DNA of 64,000 nt from Dromiciops gliroides (Eukaryota > Chordata > Mammalia > Microbiotheria > Microbiotheriidae): assembly GCF_019393635.1 (NCBI RefSeq), contig NC_057867.1, positions 372,121-436,120 of the forward strand. The letters run 5' to 3'. The notes under the pieces were generated by a model. The model was not told where the DNA came from. It saw only the letters and a list, made by a program, of their open reading frames with translations, and did no database searches. Position numbers and translations under genes: made by a program. This document shows positions 63,859-64,000 of the stretch, piece by piece. The stretch's first letter is position 1. The number at the start of each line of letters is the position of its first letter.

Positions 63859-64000
63859 TTTTTTTTTTTTTAGTGAGGCAATTGGGGTTAAGTGACTTGC
63901 CCAGGGTCACACAGCTAGTAAGTGTTAAGTGTCTGAGGCCGGATTTGAACTCAGGTCCTCCTGACTCCGGGGCCGGTGCTCTCTCCACTGCGCCACCTAG
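63859..64000 (-). mobile_element. SINE (WSINE1-like), minus, cut by the window edge
   Basis: T tail, then the core. The sequence ends at GCGCCACCTAG, a few bases short of the head end. Confidence 0.95.

Noticed and set aside
1-64000. Neighbouring genes expected near ITIH6 in human (GNL3L, MAGED2, TRO)
   Set aside because: I searched the provided frames for their characteristic segments and saw none. They may lie outside the window.
1-64000. CRISPR arrays, operons or prokaryotic mobile systems
   Set aside because: The sequence is clearly vertebrate nuclear DNA. The regular repeats are microsatellites and SINEs.

Overview
Mammalian nuclear DNA, almost certainly marsupial. About fifty copies of a short tRNA-derived SINE occur in both orientations, many flanked by clean target-site duplications. 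Its head reads GGGGCAGCTAGGTGGCGCAG and its core ends near GCAAGTCACTTAACC. SINEs of this kind, together with the L1, L2, RTE/BovB-type and LTR relics seen here, are what is known from marsupial genomes. The predominance of short poly(A)-tailed copies (WSINE1/WALLSI-like) points to an Australian marsupial, perhaps a dasyurid; that refinement is inference.

The window holds one protein-coding gene I can support: a complete ITIH6 (ITIH5L) orthologue on the + strand, CDS 17842-39591. I reconstructed 12 coding exons whose phases all agree. Together they encode 1,295 residues: signal peptide, VIT domain, von Willebrand A domain with an intact DxSxS MIDAS, a roughly 410-residue Pro/Ser-rich spacer, the DPHF motif and the ITI heavy-chain C-terminal domain. 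In human ITIH6 is X-linked (Xp11.22), so X linkage is expected here too.

Layout. 1-3700: left copy of a near-identical direct repeat, ending inside a GC-rich degenerate tandem array that continues to about 4260, then a TTC microsatellite. 4.4-17.5 kb: intergenic repeats, including an L1 interrupted by LTR relics and SINEs. 17.5-17.84 kb: probable ITIH6 promoter and 5' leader after more than 1 kb of purine-rich DNA. 17.84-39.59 kb: ITIH6. 39.6-43.8 kb: 3' flank with a low-repeat island, a 530-bp pyrimidine microsatellite and a promoter-like cluster. 43840-47536: right copy of the direct repeat, followed by a diverged continuation of the array to about 48180. 48.2-64 kb: gene-poor DNA with many SINEs, an L2 fragment, a BovB-like RTE LINE on the minus strand (57.75-59.0 kb) and an LTR-like element with two nested SINEs (62.25-63.0 kb).

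The most notable structural signal is the pair of 3.7-kb direct repeats bracketing ITIH6. By eye they differ by about two substitutions outside simple repeats, and each carries the same CTCF-like motif. They are either a very recent or gene-converted segmental duplication that could mediate deletion or duplication of ITIH6, or an assembly artefact. I found no clearly new multi-gene system. All comparisons were made by eye and from memory of the families.
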